A stretch of DNA of 64,000 bases from Thermogemmatispora carboxidivorans (lineage in GTDB: Bacteria; Chloroflexota; Ktedonobacteria; Ktedonobacterales; Ktedonobacteraceae), in assembly GCF_000702505.1 (NCBI RefSeq), contig NZ_JNIM01000001.1:620001-684000 (forward strand). The letters run 5' to 3'. Position 1 is the first letter of the stretch. Each line of letters opens with the position of its first letter. Made by a program: the position numbers and the translations under genes. Under the pieces are notes generated by a model. It was not told the origin of the DNA and ran no database searches. It saw nothing but the letters and a program-made list of their open reading frames with translations. Below are positions 1-7,431 of this stretch, piece after piece.

Positions 1-4
1 GTGT

Positions 5-1333
5 TCAGCCCGGTCTTTCTGCTGAGGCTGAAGAGGAAGGGGAGGGAGCGGTGTGGGCCGGCCCTTTCTCCAGAAGGTTGCCCTCAACGCCTTTCAGCAA
101 GTTCCCCTCGACACCGAGCGAAGGGAGAAGCTGGGCCTGGGCCTGGGTCTGCAACGGTAGGCCCCACAGCTTAATAAAGCCGATGGCGGCGTTGTGATCG
201 AACTGATCACCCGTATCATAGGTGGCCAGGCTGTGGCTATAGAGCGAATGCTCGGACTGCCGTCCGACCACCGTGAACTGACCCGGCGCCAGCTTCACGC
301 GCACCTTGCCGCTCACAAAGCGCTGCGTACTCTGCACATAAGCGGCCAGATCCTGATGGAGGGCGCTGTACCACTGCCCATTGTAGATCAGGCGCGCGTA
401 TTCGGCAGAAACCAGCTCCTTGAAGCGCAGCTGATCCCGGCTGAGCGTCAGGCTCTCCAGAGCCTTGTGCGCGGCATGGAGGACCACCGCCGCGGGCGCC
501 TCGTAGATCTCGCGCGACTTAATGCCCACCAGGCGATTCTCGACGTGATCGATGCGTCCGATCCCGTACTTCCCAGCCAGAGGATTGAGCGTCTCGATCA
601 AGGTCACTCCATCGATCTCCTCGCCGTTCAGAGCCACTGGAATGCCGTGCTCGAAGGTCAGCTCGATATAGGTTGGCTCAGGGATAGGTGGACCGCCCGG
701 ACGCCCAAAGAGCCAGGGGCTGGTTGTCCAGGCATAGACATCCTCCGGCGGCTCCTGCCAGGGATCTTCCAGCGCACCACACTCGATGCTGCGCCCCCAG
801 AGATTCTGATCGATTGAGTAGGGGCTGGCGTTCGTTACTGGAATCGGAATATTGTGCTCGGCAGCGTAGGCGATCTCGCTGTCGCGCGTCATGCTCCACT
901 CACGCACGGGAGCGATGATCTTCAGATCAGGGGCCAGTGCCGCGATCGAGACATCGAAGCGCACCTGGTCATTGCCCTTGCCAGTACAGCCATGAGCCAC
1001 GGCGACCGCCCCCTCGGCGCGGGCTACCTCTACCAGCAGGCGAGCAATTAAAGGACGGGCCAGAGCGGTTGCCAGCGGATACTGGCCCTCATAAATCGCG
1101 CCGGCCTGCAGGGCGGGCCAGACAAAATAGCGCACAAAGTCAGCCCGCGCGTCCACCACAATCGCCTTCACCGCTCCAATCTGTTCCGCGCGGCGTGCGA
1201 TACTTGGCAGGTCGCGGTCGTTGCCGACATCTATCGTTAGCGCGATCACATCCAGATCGTATTTCTCCTTAATCCAGCGGATCGCCACGGAGGTATCCAG
1301 ACCGCCGGAGTAGGCGAGAACCGCAGTAGCCAT
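5..1333 (-). CDS. argG: Argininosuccinate synthase (first copy, argG1)
   Basis: Joins citrulline and aspartate with ATP to give argininosuccinate in cytosolic arginine synthesis. The N-terminus has the PP-loop ATP motif AYSGGLDTS, followed by the family motifs GCTGKGNDQVRF and GIKSREIYEAP. I start it at the ATG at 1333, five bases past the argH stop and behind a GGGAGGG Shine-Dalgarno. An upstream in-frame ATG at 1408 would overlap argH by 71 bases and add a basic, non-homologous extension. The C-terminus has a low-complexity tail in which GVEGNLL occurs twice in tandem. It is the last gene of the operon argG2-argH-argG1. It is clearly a different lineage from argG2, so either the two copies are partly redundant or one has a different role. 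The family assignment is secure; which copy is the main enzyme is not. Confidence 0.95.
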   Translation of the reverse strand: MATAVLAYSGGLDTSVAIRWIKEKYDLDVIALTIDVGNDRDLPSIARRAEQIGAVKAIVVDARADFVRYFVWPALQAGAIYEGQYPLATALARPLIARLLVEVARAEGAVAVAHGCTGKGNDQVRFDVSIAALAPDLKIIAPVREWSMTRDSEIAYAAEHNIPIPVTNASPYSIDQNLWGRSIECGALEDPWQEPPEDVYAWTTSPWLFGRPGGPPIPEPTYIELTFEHGIPVALNGEEIDGVTLIETLNPLAGKYGIGRIDHVENRLVGIKSREIYEAPAAVVLHAAHKALESLTLSRDQLRFKELVSAEYARLIYNGQWYSALHQDLAAYVQSTQRFVSGKVRVKLAPGQFTVVGRQSEHSLYSHSLATYDTGDQFDHNAAIGFIKLWGLPLQTQAQAQLLPSLGVEGNLLKGVEGNLLEKGPAHTAPSPSSSASAERPG

Positions 1334-1337
1334 CAGC

Positions 1338-2795
1338 TTAAGCCCTCCCATGCTCAGACTGAATCTCGCCCGGCGCCGAGGCGGGGCTATCCTGGCTGCC
1401 CTGGTCATCCTGTTCTGAGTCTATCAGGCGCCGGATCGCTATTTCAAACGTGGTGGTGCGTTCCTGCCAGGCCGTCCGGGCTGCGGTCAGCCGTTGAGCA
1501 AGCTGCTCCAGACCGAGATTCCCGGCTCCGCCCAGGTGATTGCGCTTCTTGAGGCGCTCGACCAACTGCTCGCGGCTCTCCGTTGGCAGCGCTTCATGGC
1601 GATCAAGCTGCGCTGTGACCTCGGCTCCCACAATCCGATAGGCATCGCGAAACGGCAGGTTGGCGGTGCGCGTTAGCTCGTAGGCGCGATCGGTGGCGAA
1701 GAGTTCGAACGTGCAGGCAGCAACCAGGCGGTCGACATTTACCTCCAATGACCCCACCACCAGCGTAGAAATCTCCAGGCACTCACGCACCACATCCAGC
1801 GCTTCCATAAAGGGGCGCTTGGTCTCCTGATAGTCCATATTGTAGCCCGAGGGCAGACCGGTGACAATGCCCAGAATCTGCTGTTGAAGAGCCAACACCG
1901 TCTGAGTGCGGGCGCGTACCAGCTCCATCACCCCCAGATTGCGTTTCTGGGGCATAATGCTGCTGCCCGTACAGAGTTCCTGGGGTACGTGGAAGAAATT
2001 ATATTCCGCCGTTGTGAACAGCAGAATGTCCTGAGCCAGCTTACTCAGGTCCAGCATGATCTGGGCCAGGGCCTGGACAATGGCCGCCTCTACTTTGCCG
2101 CGGCTATTCTGGACATAGATCACATTATGCTGCACACGGGCGAAGCCCAGCAGCTCAGCAGTGTACTGGCGATCGATAGCGAGCGGCACCCCGTAGCCGG
2201 CAGCGGAGCCAAGTGGCGACTGGTCGTTCAGGCTGTAAGCGGCGCTCAACAGCTGCTCATCGTCAAGCAGAGCCTCGGCGAAGGCGCCGGCCCACAGGGC
2301 CACCGATGAGAGCATGGCCCGCTGCATATGGGTATAGCCGGGCATCGGCACATCGGTATGGGCGCTGGCGAAGTGCCAGAGCGTTTCCACCAGCGTCAGC
2401 AGCGAATTGGCAATCCCGTGCAGCTGCTCCTTAGCATAGAGGCGCAGGTCAACCAGCACCTGATCATTGCGCGAGCGCGCCATGTGGATCTTCTTGCCGG
2501 CGGCCCCGGCCACCTCTGCCAGGTAGTTCTCGACGCGCGTATGTACGTCCTCATCGCTGGGCGTGATCGTAAACTGTCCCGTTTCGGCCAGGTGGAGGAT
2601 GTCACACAGGGCCTCTTTCAAGGCCCTGTGCTCATCCTCCGTCAGCACGCCGATTTTGGTGAGCATGGCCGCATGCGCCAGCGATCCCCAGACATCGTGA
2701 CGCACAAGGCGGCTATCGAGAGCGCTATTCTGCGCCGCCTCGAAGCGCTCGACCTGCTCATTCACACGGTAGGTTTTCTGCCAGAGTTTCGGCAT
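1338..2795 (-). CDS. argH: Argininosuccinate lyase
   Basis: Cleaves argininosuccinate to arginine and fumarate, the final step of arginine synthesis. The 485-residue protein belongs to the fumarase/aspartase superfamily. It has the mobile catalytic-loop signature GSSIMPQKRN at about residues 277-286, whose Ser is the catalytic base, plus ARSRNDQ near 106-112 and GYTHMQRA near 153-160. The usual leucine of the HLQ segment is Met here. Its Shine-Dalgarno (GGGAGGG) lies inside the 3' end of argG2, whose stop is three bases upstream of the argH start, so the two are likely translationally coupled. A C-terminal tail after about residue 465 is acidic and Ser/Gln-rich. Length is close to the usual 460-480. 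The ATG start and operon position are unambiguous. Confidence 0.96.
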   Translation of the reverse strand: MPKLWQKTYRVNEQVERFEAAQNSALDSRLVRHDVWGSLAHAAMLTKIGVLTEDEHRALKEALCDILHLAETGQFTITPSDEDVHTRVENYLAEVAGAAGKKIHMARSRNDQVLVDLRLYAKEQLHGIANSLLTLVETLWHFASAHTDVPMPGYTHMQRAMLSSVALWAGAFAEALLDDEQLLSAAYSLNDQSPLGSAAGYGVPLAIDRQYTAELLGFARVQHNVIYVQNSRGKVEAAIVQALAQIMLDLSKLAQDILLFTTAEYNFFHVPQELCTGSSIMPQKRNLGVMELVRARTQTVLALQQQILGIVTGLPSGYNMDYQETKRPFMEALDVVRECLEISTLVVGSLEVNVDRLVAACTFELFATDRAYELTRTANLPFRDAYRIVGAEVTAQLDRHEALPTESREQLVERLKKRNHLGGAGNLGLEQLAQRLTAARTAWQERTTTFEIAIRRLIDSEQDDQGSQDSPASAPGEIQSEHGRA

Positions 2796-2798
2796 GAA

Positions 2799-4094
2799 TC
2801 AGATCCCTCCCACGGGACTGAACCCCAGATTCTTGTTGCGGCGCGAGATCAGCTCATAAGGCAGGCCGCGAATATGGGCCACAGCGGCGCACTCCTTCTG
2901 ATTGAAGCTGGCGCTCTTGATAGAGCGCACATCGGGGAAGAAGAGACCGCCTTCAGCCTTGCGCGCCACAATATCAACGTTCCCCTTATAGAGCTGGAGC
3001 GTATACTCGCCGTTCACCACCTTCTGAGTCTCAGCGATAAAGGCGTCGATAGCCTGCTTCAGAGGATGGAACCACTCGCCGTGATAGACCAGGCGTGCCC
3101 AGTAAGCATCGAGTGGGCGCTTCAGCTGAATCTCCTCCTTTGTCAAACAGAACTGTTCCAGGTCACGATGGACCTTCAGCAGGATGGTGGCCGCGGGAGC
3201 CTCATAGATCTCGCGGGACTTGAGGCCCATGATGCCATCCTCGAAGAGGTCGATCTTGCCGATTCCATTGGCCCCACCGAGTACATTCAACCGCTCGATC
3301 ATCTCATCGAGCGGCAGCTCATGGCCGTCCAGGGCGACCGGCAGGCCATTGCGCCAGGTCAGCTTGATCATCGTCGGCTTATCCGGGGCCTTCTGAGGGG
3401 GAGTCAGCCACATCCAGATCGAATCGGGCAGCTCGGTATCCAGATCGATCCCGCCGCTGGCGATCGAACGGCACCACATCGTCTTGTCATCGCCGCCAAC
3501 AATGATCTCCTCGATTGGAACGCCGTAGTGCTCCATTAGCAGCCCCTCCTCGCTGCGCGTCAGGTCGAAATCGCGCACCGGCACAAAGATCGCCAGGCCG
3601 GGAGCGAAGAGGCTAAAGACGTTATGCATGCGGTACTGGTCGTTGCCTTTGCCGCTGGAACCCTCCATCAAGGCATCGCAACCCAGCTCCAGGGCCTTCT
3701 GAGCTACCTTGGCGGCGATCAGCTGGCGCGTCATCGAAGTCGAGACAGGATAGCCATTGTAGTCCGAGTTGGCCTGGATGGCTTTTGTCAGCCACTGCTC
3801 GGTGAATTCCTTCCTGGCATCGATCGTAATCGGCTGAATACCCAACTGGACCGCGCGCTGGACCGCCATCTCGATCTCATCCTGTCCCTGACCAACATCA
3901 ACGTTGATGGCATACAAGGCCCGCGCCTTGTACTTGAGCTGGGAGAGCTTGACGCAGAGCGACGAATCGAGGCCACCGGAGTAAGCCAGGGCGATACTCT
4001 TTCCCTGGGGCACCTCTACCGCCTCGATCTTCTGCAGGGCGACTGCAAGGGCACTCTGCTTGTCGGTCTGCTGTTGCTGATTGCTGGTCGTCAT
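2799..4094 (-). CDS. argG: Argininosuccinate synthase paralogue (argG2), first gene of T-box operon
   Basis: This second argininosuccinate synthase family member is 431 residues long when started at the ATG at 4094, which follows AAGGAG with nine-base spacing. An ATG 18 bases upstream is less well placed. It carries AYSGGLDSS (the usual T is S) around residues 37-45, SSGKGNDQYR, and GLKSREIYEAP. It differs widely from argG1 at the far end of the operon, including a longer N-terminus, so it is not a recent duplicate. It is promoter-proximal, directly behind a T-box leader with a terminator, so it should be expressed when a cognate uncharged tRNA accumulates. The reaction is inferred from family membership. 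A side role on another amino acid or amine substrate cannot be excluded. Confidence 0.88.
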   Translation of the reverse strand: MTTSNQQQQTDKQSALAVALQKIEAVEVPQGKSIALAYSGGLDSSLCVKLSQLKYKARALYAINVDVGQGQDEIEMAVQRAVQLGIQPITIDARKEFTEQWLTKAIQANSDYNGYPVSTSMTRQLIAAKVAQKALELGCDALMEGSSGKGNDQYRMHNVFSLFAPGLAIFVPVRDFDLTRSEEGLLMEHYGVPIEEIIVGGDDKTMWCRSIASGGIDLDTELPDSIWMWLTPPQKAPDKPTMIKLTWRNGLPVALDGHELPLDEMIERLNVLGGANGIGKIDLFEDGIMGLKSREIYEAPAATILLKVHRDLEQFCLTKEEIQLKRPLDAYWARLVYHGEWFHPLKQAIDAFIAETQKVVNGEYTLQLYKGNVDIVARKAEGGLFFPDVRSIKSASFNQKECAAVAHIRGLPYELISRRNKNLGFSPVGGI

Positions 4095-4149
4095 CGTGCA
4101 ACACTCCTTCAAGGTCTAAGGAAGATGTCCTGGGAAGGAGCGAACAGGC

Positions 4150-4440
4150 ATCAAAAAACCCTCGCCCCTTCCTGTCCTGGAAACCTGAAGGGACGAGAGT
4201 AGGCAAAGGCGAGATGGGATTGAGGACTCGCTTGCACCTACACCCGTGGTGCCACCCTTATTGTCACCAGCCGCTGCCTAGCGCCGGAGAGAGAAGACCA
4301 GCTCTCTCCTGTTGGATGCTGCTCACACCGCTGTGAGGAGCATGCACGGTGACCGCTCTTTACGGTTATTGCGCTGCGTGGGAACCACCCACCTGATCCT
4401 ACTTGCCCGTGATGTGCCCCTGCTCCCGCTCTCCTCTCTA
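4150..4440 (-). promoter_or_regulatory. T-box leader of the arginine operon
   Basis: On the minus strand the leader contains the T-box core AAGGGTGGCACCACGGG (4243-4259), which pairs with the tRNA acceptor end and forms the antiterminator. It is followed by an intrinsic terminator. Upstream, an AGUA element, a GTGGG/CCCAC hairpin and a closing GGAGC/GCTCC helix resemble a shortened Stem I, and a GGAGAGAG/CTCTCTCC hairpin could be Stem III. An Arg triplet CGG at 4353-4355 lies in a plausible specifier position, but other registers (for example GUC) are possible, so the tRNA identity is inferred only from the operon. The expected mechanism is that uncharged tRNA stabilises the antiterminator and allows transcription of argG2-argH-argG1. 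Confidence 0.85.
4153..4199 (-). terminator. T-box intrinsic terminator
   Basis: On the minus strand CTCTCGTCCCTTC pairs with GAAGGGGCGAGGG (one G-U and one mismatch) and is followed by six T. It sits 60-110 bases upstream of the argG2 start and directly after the T-box core, as expected for the regulated terminator. Confidence 0.88.
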
Positions 4441-4442
4441 CC

Positions 4443-4766
4443 CTAAGCCAGGACGGACCCGGCCTTGAGCGCATCACGAACTTTCTTCGGCCAGCCGCTC
4501 ACGAAGGCGTTCCAGAGGGCGTGTCCTTCCGAACTCTCACCAATCATCGGATCGCTGTTGGCCGCTTCCTCTGTACTACGTTCGCTCAACGCGGGCCAGC
4601 TATCAGCAAGCCCATATTCGATTGTCGCTTGGGCGGCGTGGACACCTGCCCTGGTGGAATAGTGGCCTCTCTCGGCTGCTTGCCCGACAGTCTGGCGCAC
4701 CTTATCTGCCAGGGGCGGTACCGCGGTGTCTTGCTGCTGATGGAAAAGGGAGATGCCTGTGAGCAA
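4443..4766 (-). CDS. Possible small protein upstream of the T-box (doubtful)
   Basis: An open frame of 107 codons begins with TTG and ends just before the T-box leader. The predicted peptide is of mixed polarity with no TM segment, signal or recognisable motif, and no good Shine-Dalgarno precedes the TTG. The opposite strand is also open here. The composition is plausible for a protein, but I cannot support it by family. The rest of the 4.44-5.41 kb gap holds one copy of an inverted repeat (4801-4940) and nothing else I recognise. Confidence 0.2.
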   Translation of the reverse strand: MLTGISLFHQQQDTAVPPLADKVRQTVGQAAERGHYSTRAGVHAAQATIEYGLADSWPALSERSTEEAANSDPMIGESSEGHALWNAFVSGWPKKVRDALKAGSVLA

Positions 4767-4800
4767 TGACCTGCAGGCATATCTCTTTTCAGCCTTGATT

Positions 4801-4940
4801 TGTAGATTACGGCAAGTGAAGCGAACTGCTGTCAGCTCGGCTCTGGGTGCCGAGAACGAGGATGTCGCAGGAGACAGTGCAGAGAGGGGAGTTGCTTATG
4901 CGAGCTGCGGACCCCTGGCGGCTTTCGGGGACGCAATGCT
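4801..4940 (+). repeat. Copy A of a ~140-bp repeat flanking the DUF1648 gene (inverted relative to copy B)
   Basis: The + strand here matches the minus strand of 5965-6096. The best block is 33 bases from CAAGTGAA to TCGGCTCTG, with four mismatches. A second block around GCTTTCG and CGCAA lies 108 bases further on (106 in the other copy). Both copies read as a similar peptide (RQVKRTAVSSAL versus LQVNRTAVRSAL) and two of the four differences are synonymous, so they may be remnants of a coding sequence rather than a purely structural element. Confidence 0.6.
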
Positions 4941-5413
4941 GAAGTGAGTGATGCTCATCCAGATCGCAGCTTGCGACTCTGTCAGCAAGACCCACGCCCA
5001 GACGGCCCTCCAGCCAGCGATGCGCTTCGCTGCTGTCATCCTCCACTACCTCTCACTGAGGCTTCCCCTGCTCTCGTTTTCGCTCTTGATGCTAGCCTCT
5101 ATTCCCAGAGGCTGAACACCCTACCCAGACTAGTATACAGAGACTATCGGGATTGCGCAAGTTTCTGCCTGGTGGGCACAGGACTTCTGTGCTAGCGGAG
5201 CATACCATAAAGAAAAAGGTGGCGCTTCCCTTCGTCTTGGCCTGCCATTGTTGCGCGGCAGCACTCAGGGCCACTTCTTCTACGGGGTTCGCTGCGGACA
5301 AGCCTTCGACATGGGTAGAATGCTTCTCCGTGTGTTCCTTCCAATCCTTCCCTGACGCCGGGTCTCCCAAACCTTAGCCGTGGGAGAGCTGGCCCTCTGC
5401 CGTTGTTGGCTGC

Positions 5414-5932
5414 CTATCGGGCGCGCCTGGCCACTACGATATACACCGCCGTTGAAAGCAGCATGCAGAGTACCAGACCGATGAACCCCAGGGCTCCGGG
5501 ACCCGTCGCCTGCTTGGTCGCCACCTCTATCGTAAGCCATTCGGCATAGACCAGTATCCAGATCAGCAAGAGTTTGAGCCAGTTGATCAGCCCTCGCGCT
5601 AAGCGGTACTGCCGAGCTGCGTTCTCTTCGGTAATGGCCCAGGGATAATTGAAAAACTGTGGGATGCGTGACAAGAGAGTCATAAAAATGTAGGCAATAG
5701 TCGAGAAAATGGGATAGTAGAGAAGATCGGCTTTGTTAGTATAGGCATCAGGCTGGCCCGCGAGGTTGAAATGGCCGGGGATGCGTGCCGGCAATGTACC
5801 CCAGGCCTGCACCGTCAGGTAAATGTTCAAGGCAATACTGACCAGGGCAACAACCTCTATCCCTATTTCGAGAGGGGAAAGTGGTAAACGAACCACAGGA
5901 CGCCCTTTTCTCGCGTGCATGGAGTGCTCCAA
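5414..5932 (-). CDS. DUF1648-type integral membrane protein
   Basis: A 172-residue protein with about four predicted membrane helices (around residues 25-45, 75-95, 115-135 and 145-165). After the first helix comes the DUF1648 signature, with Leu-Pro followed by IPGHFNLAGQPDAY (about residues 52-68). In Firmicutes, DUF1648 proteins include SdpI-like immunity and signalling proteins. A stand-alone, four-helix form like this one has no established function. The ATG at 5932 is used; an in-frame ATG three codons on is also possible. The gene stands alone between inverted copies of a ~140-bp repeat, which could mean it moved as a unit. Confidence 0.75.
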   Translation of the reverse strand: MEHSMHARKGRPVVRLPLSPLEIGIEVVALVSIALNIYLTVQAWGTLPARIPGHFNLAGQPDAYTNKADLLYYPIFSTIAYIFMTLLSRIPQFFNYPWAITEENAARQYRLARGLINWLKLLLIWILVYAEWLTIEVATKQATGPGALGFIGLVLCMLLSTAVYIVVARRAR

Positions 5933-5964
5933 CTCGTTGAAACGCTCATCCTTACTGAACTAGC

Positions 5965-6096
5965 GTTGCGCCGCGAAAGCTGTCAGAAGTCGCAGCCCAG
6001 CATGAGGTACCATTGTATACCTCTCCCTGCAAAATTGATCGGTGCTATCGCTCAGAGCCGATCTGACAGCTGTTCTATTCACTTGTAGTAATTCGT
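5965..6096 (-). repeat. Copy B of the ~140-bp repeat (inverted relative to copy A)
   Basis: Read on the minus strand this matches 4801-4940: CAAGTGAATAGAACAGCTGT, then TCGGCTCTG, and about 106 bases later GCTTTCG and CGCAACGC. With copy A it brackets the DUF1648 gene in opposite orientation. The remainder of the 5.93-6.29 kb gap shows no other feature. Confidence 0.6.
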
Positions 6097-6294
6097 ACAT
6101 CAATTCCAAAAATACCATATGCCTGGCAGCGAGGTCAACCCCGGCGAGTGGAGATACTGACGGTGCAATGTTGGCGCTTGTGCCCCTGCGGAGCGCTGTG
6201 TCATACTGGTAGCAGACAGGGCGGGGTGCTCTGATTGGTGATGGAGGCAACCCTGCCGAGAGATAGCTCCGTCAGGAGGGAGAAGCGTTTCACA

Positions 6295-7257
6295 ATGGTC
6301 GCTATTTCCATTCAGATCGAGGGACAGACGGGTCTGACCTGGCCCCGCTGGAAGCGTCTGGTGGAGGCCATCGAAGGTCTGGGCTATGCTGGCCTCTTCC
6401 GCTCCGATCACTTCACCGATCCCGTGCCGCCCGACCGTGAGGCCCTGGAAACCATTGTCTCGCTGGCCTATGCTGCCGATCATACCCGGCGCCTCCATTT
6501 TGGCCCCCTTGTCTCGCCGGTCTCCTTTCACCATCCCGTCATGTTAACGCGCCAGGCGATTGCTCTCGACGACCTGAGTGGGGGACGCTTCATCTTCGGC
6601 GTAGGAGCTGGCTGGCAGGAGCGCGAGCATACCATGTTCGGGCTCAACCTGGGTGATATGCGCACGCGCATGGCCCGCTTTGCCGAGGCCCTCGAGGTCA
6701 CCGCCCTCCTGCTGCGCTCCGAACAGCCAGTCACCTTCAACGGCAGCTTCTACCAGCTCCGCGAGGCGCAGCTCCTGCCCCGTCCGCAGCGACCTGGTGG
6801 GCCGCCCATCATGATCGGCGGCGGCGGACGCAAACGCACGCTGCCGCTGGCAGCGCGCTACGCTGACATCTGGAACGCCGGCTTTCTCTCACCCGAGCAG
6901 TTTCGTGAACTGTCTGCCTTTCTTGATCAACTGCTGCAGGAAGCAGGACGCCCGCCAGCGAGCGTGCAGCGCACCATGATGACCTCGCTCTTCTTCGGGC
7001 GCACGCGCGAGGATCTCTATCAGCGCCTGGACTGGTGGCGCCACTACGATCCCAGCTATGCCCCCCTCTCCTCGCAGGAGATCCTGGAGCGAGTGCAGGC
7101 CCAGAATCGCACCATCGTCGGCACGCCCGACATGGCTATTGCCCAGATCAGACGCTACGGTCAGGCCGGCGTTCAAGAACTGATGCTGCAGTGGTTCTAC
7201 CTTGATGACATCGATGGCCTGCGCGACTTCGCCGAGACAGTCCTGCCTTTTGTCTAG
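6295..7257 (+). CDS. Luciferase-like (LLM) flavin/F420-dependent oxidoreductase
   Basis: A bacterial luciferase-like TIM-barrel oxidoreductase of 320 residues, started at the ATG at 6295 (MVAISIQIEG). An upstream in-frame ATG at 6235 would add 20 polar residues not seen in the family. Typical features are GLTWPRW and RSDHF near the N-terminus, the LDDLSGGRFIFGVGAGW segment common to LLM proteins, and PIMIGGGGRKRTL, which binds the phosphate of the flavin cofactor. The family uses reduced F420 or FMN. From the F420-type subfamily look (TIGR03560-like) I favour F420, but the cofactor is not proved by sequence. The substrate is unknown. It stands alone on the + strand and is followed by a hairpin terminator. 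Confidence 0.88.
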   Translation: MVAISIQIEGQTGLTWPRWKRLVEAIEGLGYAGLFRSDHFTDPVPPDREALETIVSLAYAADHTRRLHFGPLVSPVSFHHPVMLTRQAIALDDLSGGRFIFGVGAGWQEREHTMFGLNLGDMRTRMARFAEALEVTALLLRSEQPVTFNGSFYQLREAQLLPRPQRPGGPPIMIGGGGRKRTLPLAARYADIWNAGFLSPEQFRELSAFLDQLLQEAGRPPASVQRTMMTSLFFGRTREDLYQRLDWWRHYDPSYAPLSSQEILERVQAQNRTIVGTPDMAIAQIRRYGQAGVQELMLQWFYLDDIDGLRDFAETVLPFV

Positions 7258-7326
7258 CTGGCAGGCGTAGGCCCCCAGGCAGCAAGGCGGATGGTCACAT
7301 AGCATAGACAGGCAGAGCAGCACAAG

Positions 7327-7364
7327 AAGGGATGAGACCACTGAGATGGGCCCCATCCCTTTCT
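7327..7364 (+). terminator. Hairpin terminator after the LLM oxidoreductase gene
   Basis: AAGGGATG (7327-7334) pairs with CATCCCTT (7354-7361), with an inner GGGCCC, and is followed by a short T-rich tail. It lies between convergent genes and could serve the + strand gene. Confidence 0.55.
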
Positions 7365-7373
7365 GCGTCTTGT

Positions 7374-7393
7374 CTCGCCTCGCCTCGCCTCGC
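7374..7393. repeat. Four tandem CTCGC pentamers
   Basis: Four perfect copies of CTCGC in the convergent spacer between the LLM gene and ppc. A short microsatellite with no evident function. Confidence 0.7.
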
Positions 7394-7431
7394 TTTACGG
7401 GTCTGCGCCTGCTGAAGGGGGAGGTAGACCA

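Noticed and set aside
2328..3539. Long + strand open frame opposite argH/argG2
   Set aside because: It is antisense to two certain genes and comes from the high GC third positions; no recognisable motif or ribosome site.
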